A stretch of DNA of 64,000 bases from Reichenbachiella sp. (GCF_033344935.1 NZ_JAWPMM010000001.1:2900001-2964000); one strand, 5' to 3'. Positions 39,508 to 49,293 are shown, counted from the first letter of the stretch. A program made the numbers and translations. Notes: generated from the letters alone by a model not told the origin.

Positions 39508-40533
39508 TTATGTTACTGGCATTTGAGTTTTGCTTGGGTTTAAAAATGTTTTGAAGCATTCGTAGGCTGCTCCTGAATCTATCGACTCCTTAGCCAGCGC
39601 TACACCTTCTTTGATATCAGAGAGCCCTTTACCTATCGTTAGCGCCAATCCTGCATTAGCCAAAACCACCTCAGTCTGCGACTGTGTAGCTTCTCCCTTC
39701 AAAACATTCAGAAAAATATTGGCCGAATCCTCAATGGTCTCTCCTCCATTAATTGATGATTGACTCGTTTGGCTCAACCCAAGATCATTTGGATTGTATA
39801 CTGTTTCGGTTTGATTGGTAATTACTTTGAAAGCGCCCGTAAGTGAAATCTCGTCATATCCATCTAAGGCGTGTACAATAGCACAATCACGCTTCTCATT
39901 TTGATGAAGGTATTGGTACAATCGAGCTAATTCAAGATTGTAAACACCAATCAGCTGTTTTTCTGGTCGACTTGGGTTAACCTGCGGCCCGAGCATATTG
40001 AAAAATGTCTTTAAACTTAAATCCCTACGTACTGGAGCTACATTTTTCATGGCTGGATGAAACAATGGTGCATGAAGAAAACAGATACCGGCTTCATCCA
40101 AACTTTTCCTTAATTCTTCTTCTTCCGCTTTGAATTCATACCCAAGGTGTACCAATAAATTCGAAGACCCGCACATAGAAGAAACTCCATTATTCCCATG
40201 TTTGGCCACATTTTGTCCTGCACCAGCCACGACAAAACATGAAGTAGTGGATATATTGAAAGTGTCTTTTCCATCACCACCTGTTCCGCACATATCCATG
40301 GCATCATAACCTTTCAAATTGATAGGTTTACACAGGTCTAGCATAGCTTCTTTGAATCCCGCTAATTCGTGCGTACGAATACTTCTCATAAGATAAACGG
40401 TCATGAAAGCAGCCATCTGACTTTCATTGTACGCCCCATTGGCGAGTTCAATCAAAGTATCCTTGGCTTCCTGCTGAGTCAAGATATAGTTATTCGTAAG
40501 TTTTTGTAAAATCTCTTTCATCTGATTAAGCAT
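39508..40533 (-). CDS. trpD: Anthranilate phosphoribosyltransferase
   Basis: 341 residues if ATG at 40533 is used; an ATG four codons later (40521) also fits family length. Motifs: DMCGTGGDGKDTFNIS, KHGNNGVSSMCGSSNLL, FFNMLGPQVNP and DGYDEISLTG. It is separate from the glutaminase, unlike the fused enterobacterial TrpGD. Confidence 0.96.
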   Translation of the reverse strand: MLNQMKEILQKLTNNYILTQQEAKDTLIELANGAYNESQMAAFMTVYLMRSIRTHELAGFKEAMLDLCKPINLKGYDAMDMCGTGGDGKDTFNISTTSCFVVAGAGQNVAKHGNNGVSSMCGSSNLLVHLGYEFKAEEEELRKSLDEAGICFLHAPLFHPAMKNVAPVRRDLSLKTFFNMLGPQVNPSRPEKQLIGVYNLELARLYQYLHQNEKRDCAIVHALDGYDEISLTGAFKVITNQTETVYNPNDLGLSQTSQSSINGGETIEDSANIFLNVLKGEATQSQTEVVLANAGLALTIGKGLSDIKEGVALAKESIDSGAAYECFKTFLNPSKTQMPVT

Positions 40534-41092
40534 TAATCCAGTTTTCCATGAGTTTAATCCCGTGTTCGGTAAGAATAGATTCAGGGTGAAACTGCACTCC
40601 TCTTACCGCATATTCTTTATGCGCTACGGCCATGATTTCACCATTATCATCAACAGCCGTCACATTCAAATCTCCAGCTTGCTTTGGGTCTATCGCCCAA
40701 CTGTGATAACGACATACCTTGAAATTTTCTGGAATATCTTGAAACAAAGGATCTTTTGCCTGAACCTTCACATTCGTAGCTATACCATGCAATACGGTAG
40801 GTAAATTGTAAAGCTTGGCACCAAACACTTCGCCTATCGCCTGATGACCTAAACACACTCCAAAAATGGATTTATCCTTCGCGTACTTTTTGATCACATC
40901 TAGCAAAATCCCACTTTCTGCTGGCAAACCAGGACCAGGCGAAAGCAAGATCCGGTCATATTTGCCAACTGCCTCAAGAGAGATCTCATCGTTGCGAAAA
41001 ACATCCATGCTTTCGTCTCCTTCTAACTCCCTAAGAATGTGCACCAGGTTGTAGGTGAACGAATCGTAATTATCTAAAACTAATGTCTTCAT
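40526..41092 (-). CDS. trpG: Anthranilate synthase glutaminase component
   Basis: 188 residues, class I glutamine amidotransferase. Motifs LLSPGPGLPAESG, GVCLGHQAIGEVFGA (nucleophile Cys) and VRGVQFHPESILTEHG (catalytic His and Glu). Supplies ammonia to TrpE. Its ATG overlaps the trpE stop (TAATG). Confidence 0.96.
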   Translation of the reverse strand: MKTLVLDNYDSFTYNLVHILRELEGDESMDVFRNDEISLEAVGKYDRILLSPGPGLPAESGILLDVIKKYAKDKSIFGVCLGHQAIGEVFGAKLYNLPTVLHGIATNVKVQAKDPLFQDIPENFKVCRYHSWAIDPKQAGDLNVTAVDDNGEIMAVAHKEYAVRGVQFHPESILTEHGIKLMENWINA

Positions 41093-42528
41093 TATTGCTG
41101 TGCTTCTAATTTTTTATTGATGCTATCCGCCTTTCTAATAGCTGATTCCAATGCACCTACTTTGTTATAAACCTCTTGAACCTCGCTATCAGGGTCCGAT
41201 TTCGCTACCACTCCTGCGCCAGCTCTAAAATGTAATTTGTTATTCTGGCTCAAGAATGAGCGAATCAAAATGGCGTGATTGAAATTGCCATGGAAATCCA
41301 TCAAACCAATCATTCCTCCATAATAACCTCTTTGAGAGCTTTCATATTCATCAATCAATTGCATCGCTCTATGTTTGGGAGCTCCAGAAAGTGTCCCCGC
41401 AGGAAAAGTATCCGTAGCCAAATCAACAGCCGTTTTTCCTTTTTTTAGATAAGTAGACACTTTTGACACCAAATGGATGACATGTGAAAAGAACTGAATC
41501 TCCTTAAATTTCTCTACGGTTACTCGATCTCCAGATTTACTCAAATCATTTCTTGCTAGGTCTACCAGCATTACGTGCTCTGAAGTCTCTTTTTCGTCCT
41601 CGGACAACGCCTTTGCCGCCACAGCATCTTGTTCATCATCTCCTGTTCGCTTGTAGGTTCCGGCTATTGGGAAAATTGCTGCCTGCCCATCGTTCACTTC
41701 CAACTGAGCCTCTGGCGATGAACCAAAAATTTTGAACGATCCATAATCAAAATAGAATAAATAAGGGGAAGGGTTTATACTCCGTAATGCTCGATAAAGC
41801 AAAAATTCATCTCCTCTGAACTGGGTACTAAAACTTCGAGACAAAACCATTTGAAATGTGTCTCCCCTTTGGCAGTGCTCTATGGCCTTCAGTACACTGG
41901 CTCTGTATTCTGCATCCGTCATGTTGGATTCCACCACCCCATTTGACTGAAAGGAGTACTCGGGAGTATTATTGGATGAGATGAGCATTTCTATTTCATC
42001 CAATTTAAAACCCTGACTTTCGTCTTCAAGGGCATTGTGCGTAATAAATATCTTGTTAGAGAAATGATCAAAGGCAATGACGTATTCAAAGAAAAAGTAT
42101 TGCATCAATGGAATCTCAAAGTCCTTGATCTTTTGAGAATCGAATGTAATATTCTCAAATAGCTGAACTCCCTCATACGCTGTAAAGCCAAACAAACCAG
42201 CTTTGGTATACCGAACATTCTCATCCTTCTTCGTTTGGAAGCTCCCTAAGAATTGCTGAAATGCATCTAATGCATTTATATCTATCAGGTTTGAGAATTC
42301 GGCCGATTCGCCAGGTAACTGCTGGATCACATGCCCCTTTTCCACTTTAAATTCGGCCAGAGGGGAAAATGCGATATAAGAAATACTATTCTCTTTCGCA
42401 TGGTAATCTGAACTTTCCAGCAAGAAAGAATTTGGGAATTGGTCCCTTATTTTTAAGTAAATACTTACCGGAGTCAATATATCTCCAAGTATTTCACGTG
42501 TCTTCGAATAGATTTTAAATTGTTTCAT
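41092..42528 (-). CDS. trpE: Anthranilate synthase component I
   Basis: 478 residues from the ATG at 42528. An upstream frame to 42588 would read through the attenuator terminator and was rejected. The N-terminus has the tryptophan feedback-binding LLESSD motif (about residue 35). The catalytic domain has SPYLFYFDYGSFKIFGSSPE, IAGTYKRTGDDEQDA, LVDLARNDLSKSGD, and LSGAPKHRAMQLIDEYE. First structural gene of the trpEGDCFBA operon. Regulation by attenuation is visible upstream, and feedback inhibition by Trp is expected from LLES. Confidence 0.97.
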   Translation of the reverse strand: MKQFKIYSKTREILGDILTPVSIYLKIRDQFPNSFLLESSDYHAKENSISYIAFSPLAEFKVEKGHVIQQLPGESAEFSNLIDINALDAFQQFLGSFQTKKDENVRYTKAGLFGFTAYEGVQLFENITFDSQKIKDFEIPLMQYFFFEYVIAFDHFSNKIFITHNALEDESQGFKLDEIEMLISSNNTPEYSFQSNGVVESNMTDAEYRASVLKAIEHCQRGDTFQMVLSRSFSTQFRGDEFLLYRALRSINPSPYLFYFDYGSFKIFGSSPEAQLEVNDGQAAIFPIAGTYKRTGDDEQDAVAAKALSEDEKETSEHVMLVDLARNDLSKSGDRVTVEKFKEIQFFSHVIHLVSKVSTYLKKGKTAVDLATDTFPAGTLSGAPKHRAMQLIDEYESSQRGYYGGMIGLMDFHGNFNHAILIRSFLSQNNKLHFRAGAGVVAKSDPDSEVQEVYNKVGALESAIRKADSINKKLEAQQ

Positions 42529-42541
42529 GTCAAATTTTGGC

Positions 42542-42570
42542 AAAAAAAAAGCCCCGATGATCGGGGCTTT
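42542..42570 (-). terminator. trp attenuator terminator
   Basis: On the minus strand AAAGCCCCGA-TCA-TCGGGGCTTT followed by a T run of about nine. It lies between the leader peptide and trpE, ending 13 bp before the trpE ATG. The 5' arm shares CCGATCA with an alternative partner in the leader (42601-42607), giving a switch. Confidence 0.92.
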
Positions 42571-42594
42571 GTTATTTATGTTTTTCAATACATA

Positions 42595-42663
42595 CTAGGT
42601 CCGATCACATTTCGCTTGCAAAATGCTCCACCACCAGTTCGTATTGTTGTTTATCATTTTCAT
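42595..42663 (-). CDS. trpL: trp leader peptide with WWW
   Basis: 22-codon frame: ATG at 42663, TAG ending at 42595. Residues 10-12 are three consecutive Trp codons (TGG TGG TGG), improbable by chance in AT-rich intergenic DNA. The stop lies 25 bp before the terminator stem. The codon run sits just before the GCATTT / AAATGT stem, so a ribosome stalled for lack of Trp-tRNA would free the downstream TGATCGG (42601-42607) to pair with CCGATCA of the terminator arm and prevent termination. Confidence 0.9.
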   Translation of the reverse strand: MKMINNNTNWWWSILQAKCDRT

Positions 42664-42696
42664 TGTTGCAATTATATTTCAGGATTTCACCAGAAG

Positions 42697-42704
42697 CAAA
42701 ATTA
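42697..42704 (-). promoter_or_regulatory. Candidate -7 box of the trp operon
   Basis: TAATTTTG on the minus strand, a perfect TAnnTTTG, 33 bp before the leader peptide ATG. No clear TTTG at the -33 distance, so moderate confidence. Confidence 0.5.
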
Positions 42705-42849
42705 TATTCAAGTTTTTGAAAAATAATTTTCCCTCAAGCGAGATTAATAGTTATATATTTCAAAAATTGATTTAATTTGAAAATTAGAAACAAATTACTG
42801 AACTTGTACTTTCTTTAAAGATAGAAACACAGCCTAAATCAATATATAT

Positions 42850-43272
42850 ATGTCATCAGAGTTAGATGTAAAGCAGCAGTTGAGTTTGCTTGTCCACCTG
42901 TCAAAGGTTGATAATTTTATTGCAGAACCTGAATCAAAAATGATTCACTATCTAGGCAATTTGCACGGACTTACTGAAGATGACATTGAGACTATTATTG
43001 ATAACCCAATGCCTATTCCTGAATTGCATGATTTGCACCCAGACACTAAGTTTGAGTACCTATTCAATATTGTACAGCTCATGAAGGTAGATGGCAAGGT
43101 ATTCCAATCCGAAATTGACTTTTGCGAAAAAATCGCGCTTAAATTAGGCTACAAACCTGGAGTAATTGCAGACTTGTCAGCTTACGTATATAGTGACCCT
43201 ACGATCAATACGAGTAAAACATTCTTGAGAAGTATTGTGGACGAGCACTTGATGCCTCGCAAAAAGAAATAA
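42850..43272 (+). CDS. TerB-like protein
   Basis: 140 residues, helical and acidic. The two-part helical pattern SLLVHLSKVDNFIAEPESKMI and LFNIVQLMKVDGKVFQSEIDFC is the TerB/DjlA N-terminal signature (paired acidic metal-binding motifs, here VDNF...E and VDGKV...E). Soluble. TerB-like proteins occur beside membrane stress systems; the function here is not known. Read divergently from trp. Confidence 0.75.
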   Translation: MSSELDVKQQLSLLVHLSKVDNFIAEPESKMIHYLGNLHGLTEDDIETIIDNPMPIPELHDLHPDTKFEYLFNIVQLMKVDGKVFQSEIDFCEKIALKLGYKPGVIADLSAYVYSDPTINTSKTFLRSIVDEHLMPRKKK

Positions 43273-43283
43273 GCCTTTATTTA

Positions 43284-44114
43284 TTACCTCTTGTATTTTT
43301 TAGCTTTCTTCCCGCCCACATTTGAGGTACTTTTTCCTTTTGTGGTCAAAGCTGGATTATATCCGAACATATAGGCTACGGAAACAACAAACATATGAGA
43401 TCGATACTCTAGGTCTTCTTCATAGTTATTAATATTTGAGAAAGTCGTCCCATCATTGAAGGCCATATTTGAATGAGCCCAGCTTATTTTGGCGTCTACT
43501 ATAGCTCGTTGTGATGGCGTAATATCAAACAACCAACCCACGCCAAAGTCAAGCGCATATTGCAGCCGGTTTGGTTTAGTTACTATAAGCTTATCGTTGT
43601 AATCACCAACATTAATTTCATCAAGTTCCTCTTTCACAAATTGCACATTGAATTTTACAGGAGTTCCTGGTTCAGATGCATTTTCCTCTGTTTCATCAGA
43701 AATAATAGTCCCCTTTCCCCCAAGCCACCAACTTAATCTCGGCCCAGCTTCAACAAACACCTTGAATCGGCTGTTTTTCATAAACACCACACGAGCCATG
43801 AGGGGAGCCGTAAGAAAGTGATTCACCGTTTTACTATCGAGGGTTTGATCCTGAAAGATATCCTTTGCTTGTGTTCTATTATTTACCCGCATATACATCA
43901 GCTCGGTATGCACTTCAAAATGCCCTTCAGTAGAATAATCCATGCCAATTCCTGCATGCCAATTCACTTTGTTGGAAATTTTGAAAGAATCTCTTCTTGA
44001 TTCAGCTTGATATTGCGGCACAATAATTTGTCCTCCAATTTTAGGTCCAAACCAAAATTGAGCCTGACTGGAAAACGAAACCAACATTAACACTAATAAC
44101 AATAATCTTTTCAT
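43284..44114 (-). CDS. PorT-like outer-membrane beta-barrel protein
   Basis: 276 residues. Signal peptide (LLLVLMLVSFSSQA). The mature part starts FWFGPKIGGQI and alternates strands with turns to the end (GIGMDYSTEGHFEVHTELMY, APLMARVVFM, FVEAGPRLSWWLGGKG, YALDFGVGWLF, FVVSVAYMFGYNP), the PorT/OMP_b-brl_2 pattern. A basic tail (GGKKAKKYKR) follows. PorT proteins belong to the T9SS outer-membrane machinery; this could be that or one of the many relatives. It lies back to back with the PorP/SprF gene, separated by 253 bp that hold two promoters but no gene. Confidence 0.75.
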   Translation of the reverse strand: MKRLLLLVLMLVSFSSQAQFWFGPKIGGQIIVPQYQAESRRDSFKISNKVNWHAGIGMDYSTEGHFEVHTELMYMRVNNRTQAKDIFQDQTLDSKTVNHFLTAPLMARVVFMKNSRFKVFVEAGPRLSWWLGGKGTIISDETEENASEPGTPVKFNVQFVKEELDEINVGDYNDKLIVTKPNRLQYALDFGVGWLFDITPSQRAIVDAKISWAHSNMAFNDGTTFSNINNYEEDLEYRSHMFVVSVAYMFGYNPALTTKGKSTSNVGGKKAKKYKR

Positions 44115-44367
44115 TTCTATCTTAAGTGATCACCTGTTTGTATCAAGATTTGCAAAATACAATATTTATATCAATATCATTAGTCATGCAGTCGATTGCA
44201 CAAAAATTATTCATGTTTTGATAATAATATCGTTTTTTTTCAATTATTGTATTGAGTGTAATCTAATTTCTATAGTTTGTTAATTTTCAATTAGATTTGA
44301 ATCGTACAAATGTCAAAATAAAAGAACTAAATAAATAGTCTTTTACTTTAGCTATCAGGTATAACCT

Positions 44368-45969
44368 ATGAAAAAAATTATATTAGTATTCCTGCTGTCA
44401 GCATACTTTGCAGGTCAGGGTCTTTTAGCACAAGACCAAAAAATTTACAGTCAATTTTTCATGAACCCTTATGTCATCAACCCAGCCTACGCTGGGTCTA
44501 CTGGTTATACTACAGTATTTGGTGTACACCGGCAACAATGGCTGGGATTAGAAGGGGCGCCAGCTTATTCACATATTAGTTTTAGCACACCATTAGAAAA
44601 CAATATTTCTTTTGGCGCTATGGCTTTTAACAATAATGAAAATGCTATTGTCACTTCAGGTGCAAAAGTGACTGGAGGCTACTTATTAGAGTTGGACCGA
44701 AAACAATTCATCCGATTCGGCATGTCTATTGGGGGTGGCTATACTTCTTACGACGTAGATGCAGGTGTAGATCCTACCCTACTTGCCTTGTCCAACACTT
44801 CTTTTATTATGGCTGATTTAGGAGTGTCCTATTATTATGAGAATTTTAATGTCGCGCTTTCTATTCCTAATCTGATCGGACGTGATGTTGTAGATTCCAA
44901 TGGTTTTAGTGAGATACAGGTAGAGCCATATAAAGACCTCACACTTCAAGCCAATTATCGTCATTTAGTAAACAAAGACTTTTCCATAGAGCCACACCTC
45001 ATCTATAGGTTCTCTGCTGAAAACCTATCTCAATACGAAGCGGCCGTTATCGCACATATCGGCCATGTTATCTGGGCAGGTTTGAATTATAGACAGGATT
45101 ACGGAGCCGGAGCCCTTTTTGGAATTAAAATACAAGAAAAAGGCGCCATTGGTTTTGCCTATGAATATGGAAAGTCTGAATTAGATGGTGCAACTTCGGG
45201 CACTTTTGAAGTAAGTATAGGATTACAAATTGGTGACAAAAAGAAAAATCAACGTCAGGCAGTGTCTTTTATACACAACTTCAAAAAGTCAAAACACGAA
45301 AAATCAAAAAGCTCATCACGAAGTCAATACTTGGCTCAACAAAGGGCTAAAGCAGCAGAGCAGAGAAGAGCGCAACAAGCGGCCGCTGCTACTGCCGCCG
45401 CCACAGCTGCAGCAGCTCAAACCACACAACAAGCAACAGAAACTACGCCAGACCCTACAGAACAAACTACAGCGGATGTTTCCGCCGGAGCTGGTGAATC
45501 ACAAGCTGCAGTAGTGAGTGAGACCATCGATCATGATACGCCACTTCAGCACCGAACGACTGATAAAGGCATTTGGGAGATTGGTGCTACCTACATTCAG
45601 ACACGAGCTGACAGCACCAAAACTAAGGAACTCAAATGGCACGATGCCTTAACCGATACCCCAGATCATGCTGAATTGCCTCCGAACACACATCGTCGAG
45701 TACCAGGAAACATTTTGGAATTACCCGCTGGTCACCATGTAATAGCTGGAGAATTTGAATCTTATGAAGAGGCGGAAGACTATAGTGATAAAATCTTTGA
45801 AATGGGATTCCATGGATCACTAGTAGGTCACTTAGAATCTCTTGAAGACAAAAAATATGTAGTGGTTGTACATAAAGGAGCTACGATGGGTATTGCCAAG
45901 GAAGAGCAAGAAAGGTGGAGTAAGCGGAAAAACCTGAATCATGTGTACATTTTAAATGTGGTGGAATAA
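44368..45969 (+). CDS. PorP/SprF-family T9SS protein with SPOR-like C-terminal domain
   Basis: 533 residues. Signal peptide (VFLLSAYFAGQGLLAQ). Residues about 25-300 are a PorP/SprF domain: YSQFFMNPYVINPAYAGSTG, GVHRQQWLGLEGAP, GYLLELDRKQFIRFG and the barrel strands to SGTFEVSIGLQIG. An Ala/Gln/Thr-rich linker covers about 325-385. The last 90 residues (about 445-533) look SPOR-like: HHVIAGEFESYEEAEDYSDK and KKYVVVVHKGA. SPOR domains bind bare glycan strands, so this may fix the barrel to peptidoglycan. PorP/SprF proteins serve the secretion or surface attachment of particular T9SS cargo, here presumably the two large proteins downstream. Confidence 0.85.
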   Translation: MKKIILVFLLSAYFAGQGLLAQDQKIYSQFFMNPYVINPAYAGSTGYTTVFGVHRQQWLGLEGAPAYSHISFSTPLENNISFGAMAFNNNENAIVTSGAKVTGGYLLELDRKQFIRFGMSIGGGYTSYDVDAGVDPTLLALSNTSFIMADLGVSYYYENFNVALSIPNLIGRDVVDSNGFSEIQVEPYKDLTLQANYRHLVNKDFSIEPHLIYRFSAENLSQYEAAVIAHIGHVIWAGLNYRQDYGAGALFGIKIQEKGAIGFAYEYGKSELDGATSGTFEVSIGLQIGDKKKNQRQAVSFIHNFKKSKHEKSKSSSRSQYLAQQRAKAAEQRRAQQAAAATAAATAAAAQTTQQATETTPDPTEQTTADVSAGAGESQAAVVSETIDHDTPLQHRTTDKGIWEIGATYIQTRADSTKTKELKWHDALTDTPDHAELPPNTHRRVPGNILELPAGHHVIAGEFESYEEAEDYSDKIFEMGFHGSLVGHLESLEDKKYVVVVHKGATMGIAKEEQERWSKRKNLNHVYILNVVE

Positions 45970-45975
45970 TCAGAA

Positions 45976-48900
45976 ATGAGAAAGACTAATCAAATGACTA
46001 AATATATAATAGCCCTTGCTATAGCCTTAGCTGCATCAGTAAATGCAATTGCTCAGGCACCATACATCAATAGCATCAGCCCTACGTCTGCAGGAGTTGG
46101 ACAAGTTGTGAACATTACAGGAAGCAATCTTACTGGAGCTACGGTATTTTTCGGTGGCGTTGAATCTGGAACAGTAGACTTGAGTAATGCAGGAGCTGGC
46201 CTAGTTACTGCTACAGTACCTTTCGGAGCAACTTTTGATCAAATTTCTGTGCGTACTACCAATGGCATCGGATATTCCATGGAAAAATTTACTCCGACTT
46301 TTGATGGCAAATCTGTAACAGATGGTTCAACGGTTTTGGGAAACATGGGAGATCAAGAAATTTTTACGACATCAAGAACTCAAACACAAGACTTGTGTAC
46401 TTGTGATTTGGACGGAGATAATCTTCTTGACATAGCAATTACCAATGCAGGAAGTACAGATGGATTGATTTGGTTCAAGAATTCTTCTACCGTGGGAGAT
46501 GCTAATTTTGATGCAGCGGTTGTGATAGAAAGTCGCTTTACCATGACCAATGTGGTCTGTGATGATTTAAATGGAGATGGTTTTTCCGATTTACTGGGCA
46601 ATGAGCTAGGAAATGAAGGAAGCCTCTTTACTTATCTTAATGATGGAGCGGGTAATTTTGACATTGGCGAAGAGTGGACACTCCCAACTAACGGCGGTTT
46701 ATTCAGAAAGCCTGGGCGTATCGCTATCGCCGATTTGGATTTGGACGGTCTTCCGGAAATCATAGTCGCTACCGAAGATGACAATAAGGTCTATTATTTC
46801 GAAAATACTAGTACCGCCGTAGACATCGACTTTAATAGTACACCGGTAGCACTATCCGCAACTGAAAACTCAGGTACCGCTGGACTTGGCGGTCTTGATG
46901 TTGCCGATCTCAACAATGATGGTCTACCAGAAATTATCACATCCAATTTTACCGAATTGGGATACTATGTATTTCAAAACAACAGCCAGCCAAATACTAT
47001 AACATTCAGAGATCCATTGTTTGTTAATACAAATAGCAGTATTAGAACCTTAATAACCGGAGATCTAAACAATGATGGTTTTGCTGATGTAGTTCTAACC
47101 AATTCGGATATTAGTAGTAGTAACGTTATTGAAATTTCAGAGAATAGCACATCTTCTGCGGGCAGCGACATCAGCATGAAAGCACCTATATCCATCTTAG
47201 GGATTAGACAAAGCTGGGGAGTAGACTTAGGTGACATTGATGGAGATGGTGATTTAGATATTATAGTAGGATCAGAAATTGAAAATGGATTTTACACCGT
47301 AATGAACACAAACCCTTCGTCTATTGCTGCATCAAGTTATAGTGTCGGCCTAGTCGCAGAGTCCAATCTAAATAACGCTAGAAACATAAAAGTAGCAGAT
47401 TTTGATAATGATGGTCGCCCTGATTTCGCATATACTAATAACTCAAAATCTACGGCCAATGGTAATTTAGGTACGCGACTGAACGAAATATGTTTTGAGC
47501 CGGTAATCAGACCATCAGGTTCAACTATTCTTTGTACTGGTCAAACTGTAGATCTAATTGCACCAACAAGTGGATATTCTTATGCTTGGGAATTAAATGG
47601 TTCTACTACTGGTGGTGCTACCAATTCTCTTGTCGGTATCAATACCGCTGGCAATTACACAGTAACTATTTTAGACAACGCCGGATGTCAAGTAGAGTCT
47701 GCTGCAATTACTGTTTCTACCCCAACCGATGGCTATACACAACCAGCTATAATTGTAGATGATTCTACACCCTGTGGAGGAGACGATATAACTTTCACAA
47801 CCACTCCGGGTGGTGCTACTAGTGCCTATTTATGGAGCGGACCTAACGGATTTACAAGTACAAACCAAAACCCAACTTTGGCAGAAGTCACCTCTGCTGG
47901 TTCGGGCGAATATTATGTAACTGCTACATCAAGCACAGCAGGATGCCAATTTAAATCCAATGTTTTAGTTGTAACAGTAACGTCAATCCCCGTTGTTGCT
48001 GTCAACAATATAAAACCTGACTTTTTCTGTAGCTCTAGTTCATTGGAATTAACCACGAATGATTTCGGGGTAGATTATACCTATGATTGGAAACTAAATA
48101 ATGTGAGTACTGGAGAAACTGATCCCAGTGGATACACAGCAAATGCTGCTGGTGATTACAGCGTCACTATTACGGGGTCCGGGTGTTCTTATACGAGTGC
48201 AACCAGAACATTAACCACGGTAGCCTCTCCCACTTCAGCTTTCACTCCTTCTGACACTACCATTTGTGAAGAGGTGGAAGTCACATTCAACGCAACCTCA
48301 ACTGGAGCAAGTGAACTAAGTATTGTTAACCATTGGGATTTCAAGGACGGGAGTAGTACTGAAACAGGCGATGCTCTTACACATGCTTTTGCAACCGCGG
48401 GCACTTACGCTGTAACCCTTACAGCCAAGTATGATGGCATAGCCGATGCTGACTGTACGTATGCACCCGTGGACTCCACTTTGACGGTAGTCGCACCTCC
48501 TACAGATGTTGATCTGATTATATCTGATAATAGTGATTCAAATAATTTTGAAAAATGTAGTGATACCGCGCTCACGTTGAGACTTGAGGATATATATGAA
48601 ACCTATGCTTGGCGAATTGGCACGGATACTATCAGTCAAATTTCGATAGCAGAAGTTACTGTTGAAGCGGATGTTTTTGTTACTTTATCTGATAGTATCA
48701 AATGTATATATAGTACAGACGCTGTAACAGTATCCAATTATACAACAGGAGGAATTACGATTTCGGCCGATTCCAAAACCGTAGAGGATGATCAAGATTT
48801 GGGCAGAATAATTAATATGGATGAGGGCCAGTCTAGCATTACAATTTCTGTAAATAATGCTACAGAACCGGCATGGGAACCAGCTTTGTACATCGACGAT

Positions 48901-49293
48901 ACTACTGCCCTCTCAGTTGTCGTTTCAGTTTCAAACAAACAGCTTATATCAGTTTATGGAATTGACAACCTAGGTTGCCAAGAAAAAGATTCGGTCACTT
49001 TAGTTTTTCCAGGTGTAAACGCCGCAAAAAGCTTCACACCCAATGGAGATGGTATCGGTGATTGTTGGGAAGTATCAAATATTGGTGGTACCGATTGCCA
49101 GGTTGTGATTTTTGATAGCAAAGGAAGACGAATCAGAGAACTTTCGTTTAGTCCTGACGGAGGAGCCGATGATTGTGTTTGGGATGGCACTAAATCTAAT
49201 GGTTCTGCCCTACCTGATGGTATGTATTATTATTTCATTAGCTGCTCGGATAGTGGAAATGAAAGTAACGGATCGATATTTATGGCCAGATAA
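45976..49293 (+). CDS. FG-GAP/VCBS and PKD surface protein with T9SS type B sorting domain
   Basis: 1105 residues. Start at 45976, with a second ATG at 45994 that may be the true one. Signal peptide ends NAIAQA. IPT/TIG domain about 28-115 (INSISPTSAGVGQVVNITGS). FG-GAP/VCBS repeats about 130-500 carry seven calcium loops such as DLDGDNLLDIAI, DLNGDGFSDLLG and DIDGDGDLDIIVG. Ig-like/PKD region about 505-1000, with HWDFKDGSSTETG. The C-terminus (about 1015-1105), FTPNGDGIGDCWEV...DGMYYYFI, is the gliding-motility-associated type B sorting domain. A secreted or surface-exposed T9SS cargo, six bases after the PorP/SprF gene and probably secreted with its help. Confidence 0.9.
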   Translation: MRKTNQMTKYIIALAIALAASVNAIAQAPYINSISPTSAGVGQVVNITGSNLTGATVFFGGVESGTVDLSNAGAGLVTATVPFGATFDQISVRTTNGIGYSMEKFTPTFDGKSVTDGSTVLGNMGDQEIFTTSRTQTQDLCTCDLDGDNLLDIAITNAGSTDGLIWFKNSSTVGDANFDAAVVIESRFTMTNVVCDDLNGDGFSDLLGNELGNEGSLFTYLNDGAGNFDIGEEWTLPTNGGLFRKPGRIAIADLDLDGLPEIIVATEDDNKVYYFENTSTAVDIDFNSTPVALSATENSGTAGLGGLDVADLNNDGLPEIITSNFTELGYYVFQNNSQPNTITFRDPLFVNTNSSIRTLITGDLNNDGFADVVLTNSDISSSNVIEISENSTSSAGSDISMKAPISILGIRQSWGVDLGDIDGDGDLDIIVGSEIENGFYTVMNTNPSSIAASSYSVGLVAESNLNNARNIKVADFDNDGRPDFAYTNNSKSTANGNLGTRLNEICFEPVIRPSGSTILCTGQTVDLIAPTSGYSYAWELNGSTTGGATNSLVGINTAGNYTVTILDNAGCQVESAAITVSTPTDGYTQPAIIVDDSTPCGGDDITFTTTPGGATSAYLWSGPNGFTSTNQNPTLAEVTSAGSGEYYVTATSSTAGCQFKSNVLVVTVTSIPVVAVNNIKPDFFCSSSSLELTTNDFGVDYTYDWKLNNVSTGETDPSGYTANAAGDYSVTITGSGCSYTSATRTLTTVASPTSAFTPSDTTICEEVEVTFNATSTGASELSIVNHWDFKDGSSTETGDALTHAFATAGTYAVTLTAKYDGIADADCTYAPVDSTLTVVAPPTDVDLIISDNSDSNNFEKCSDTALTLRLEDIYETYAWRIGTDTISQISIAEVTVEADVFVTLSDSIKCIYSTDAVTVSNYTTGGITISADSKTVEDDQDLGRIINMDEGQSSITISVNNATEPAWEPALYIDDTTALSVVVSVSNKQLISVYGIDNLGCQEKDSVTLVFPGVNAAKSFTPNGDGIGDCWEVSNIGGTDCQVVIFDSKGRRIRELSFSPDGGADDCVWDGTKSNGSALPDGMYYYFISCSDSGNESNGSIFMAR

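Noticed and set aside
42529-42588. N-terminal extension of trpE starting at 42588
   Set aside because: It would read through the attenuator hairpin; TrpE homology starts at the ATG at 42528.
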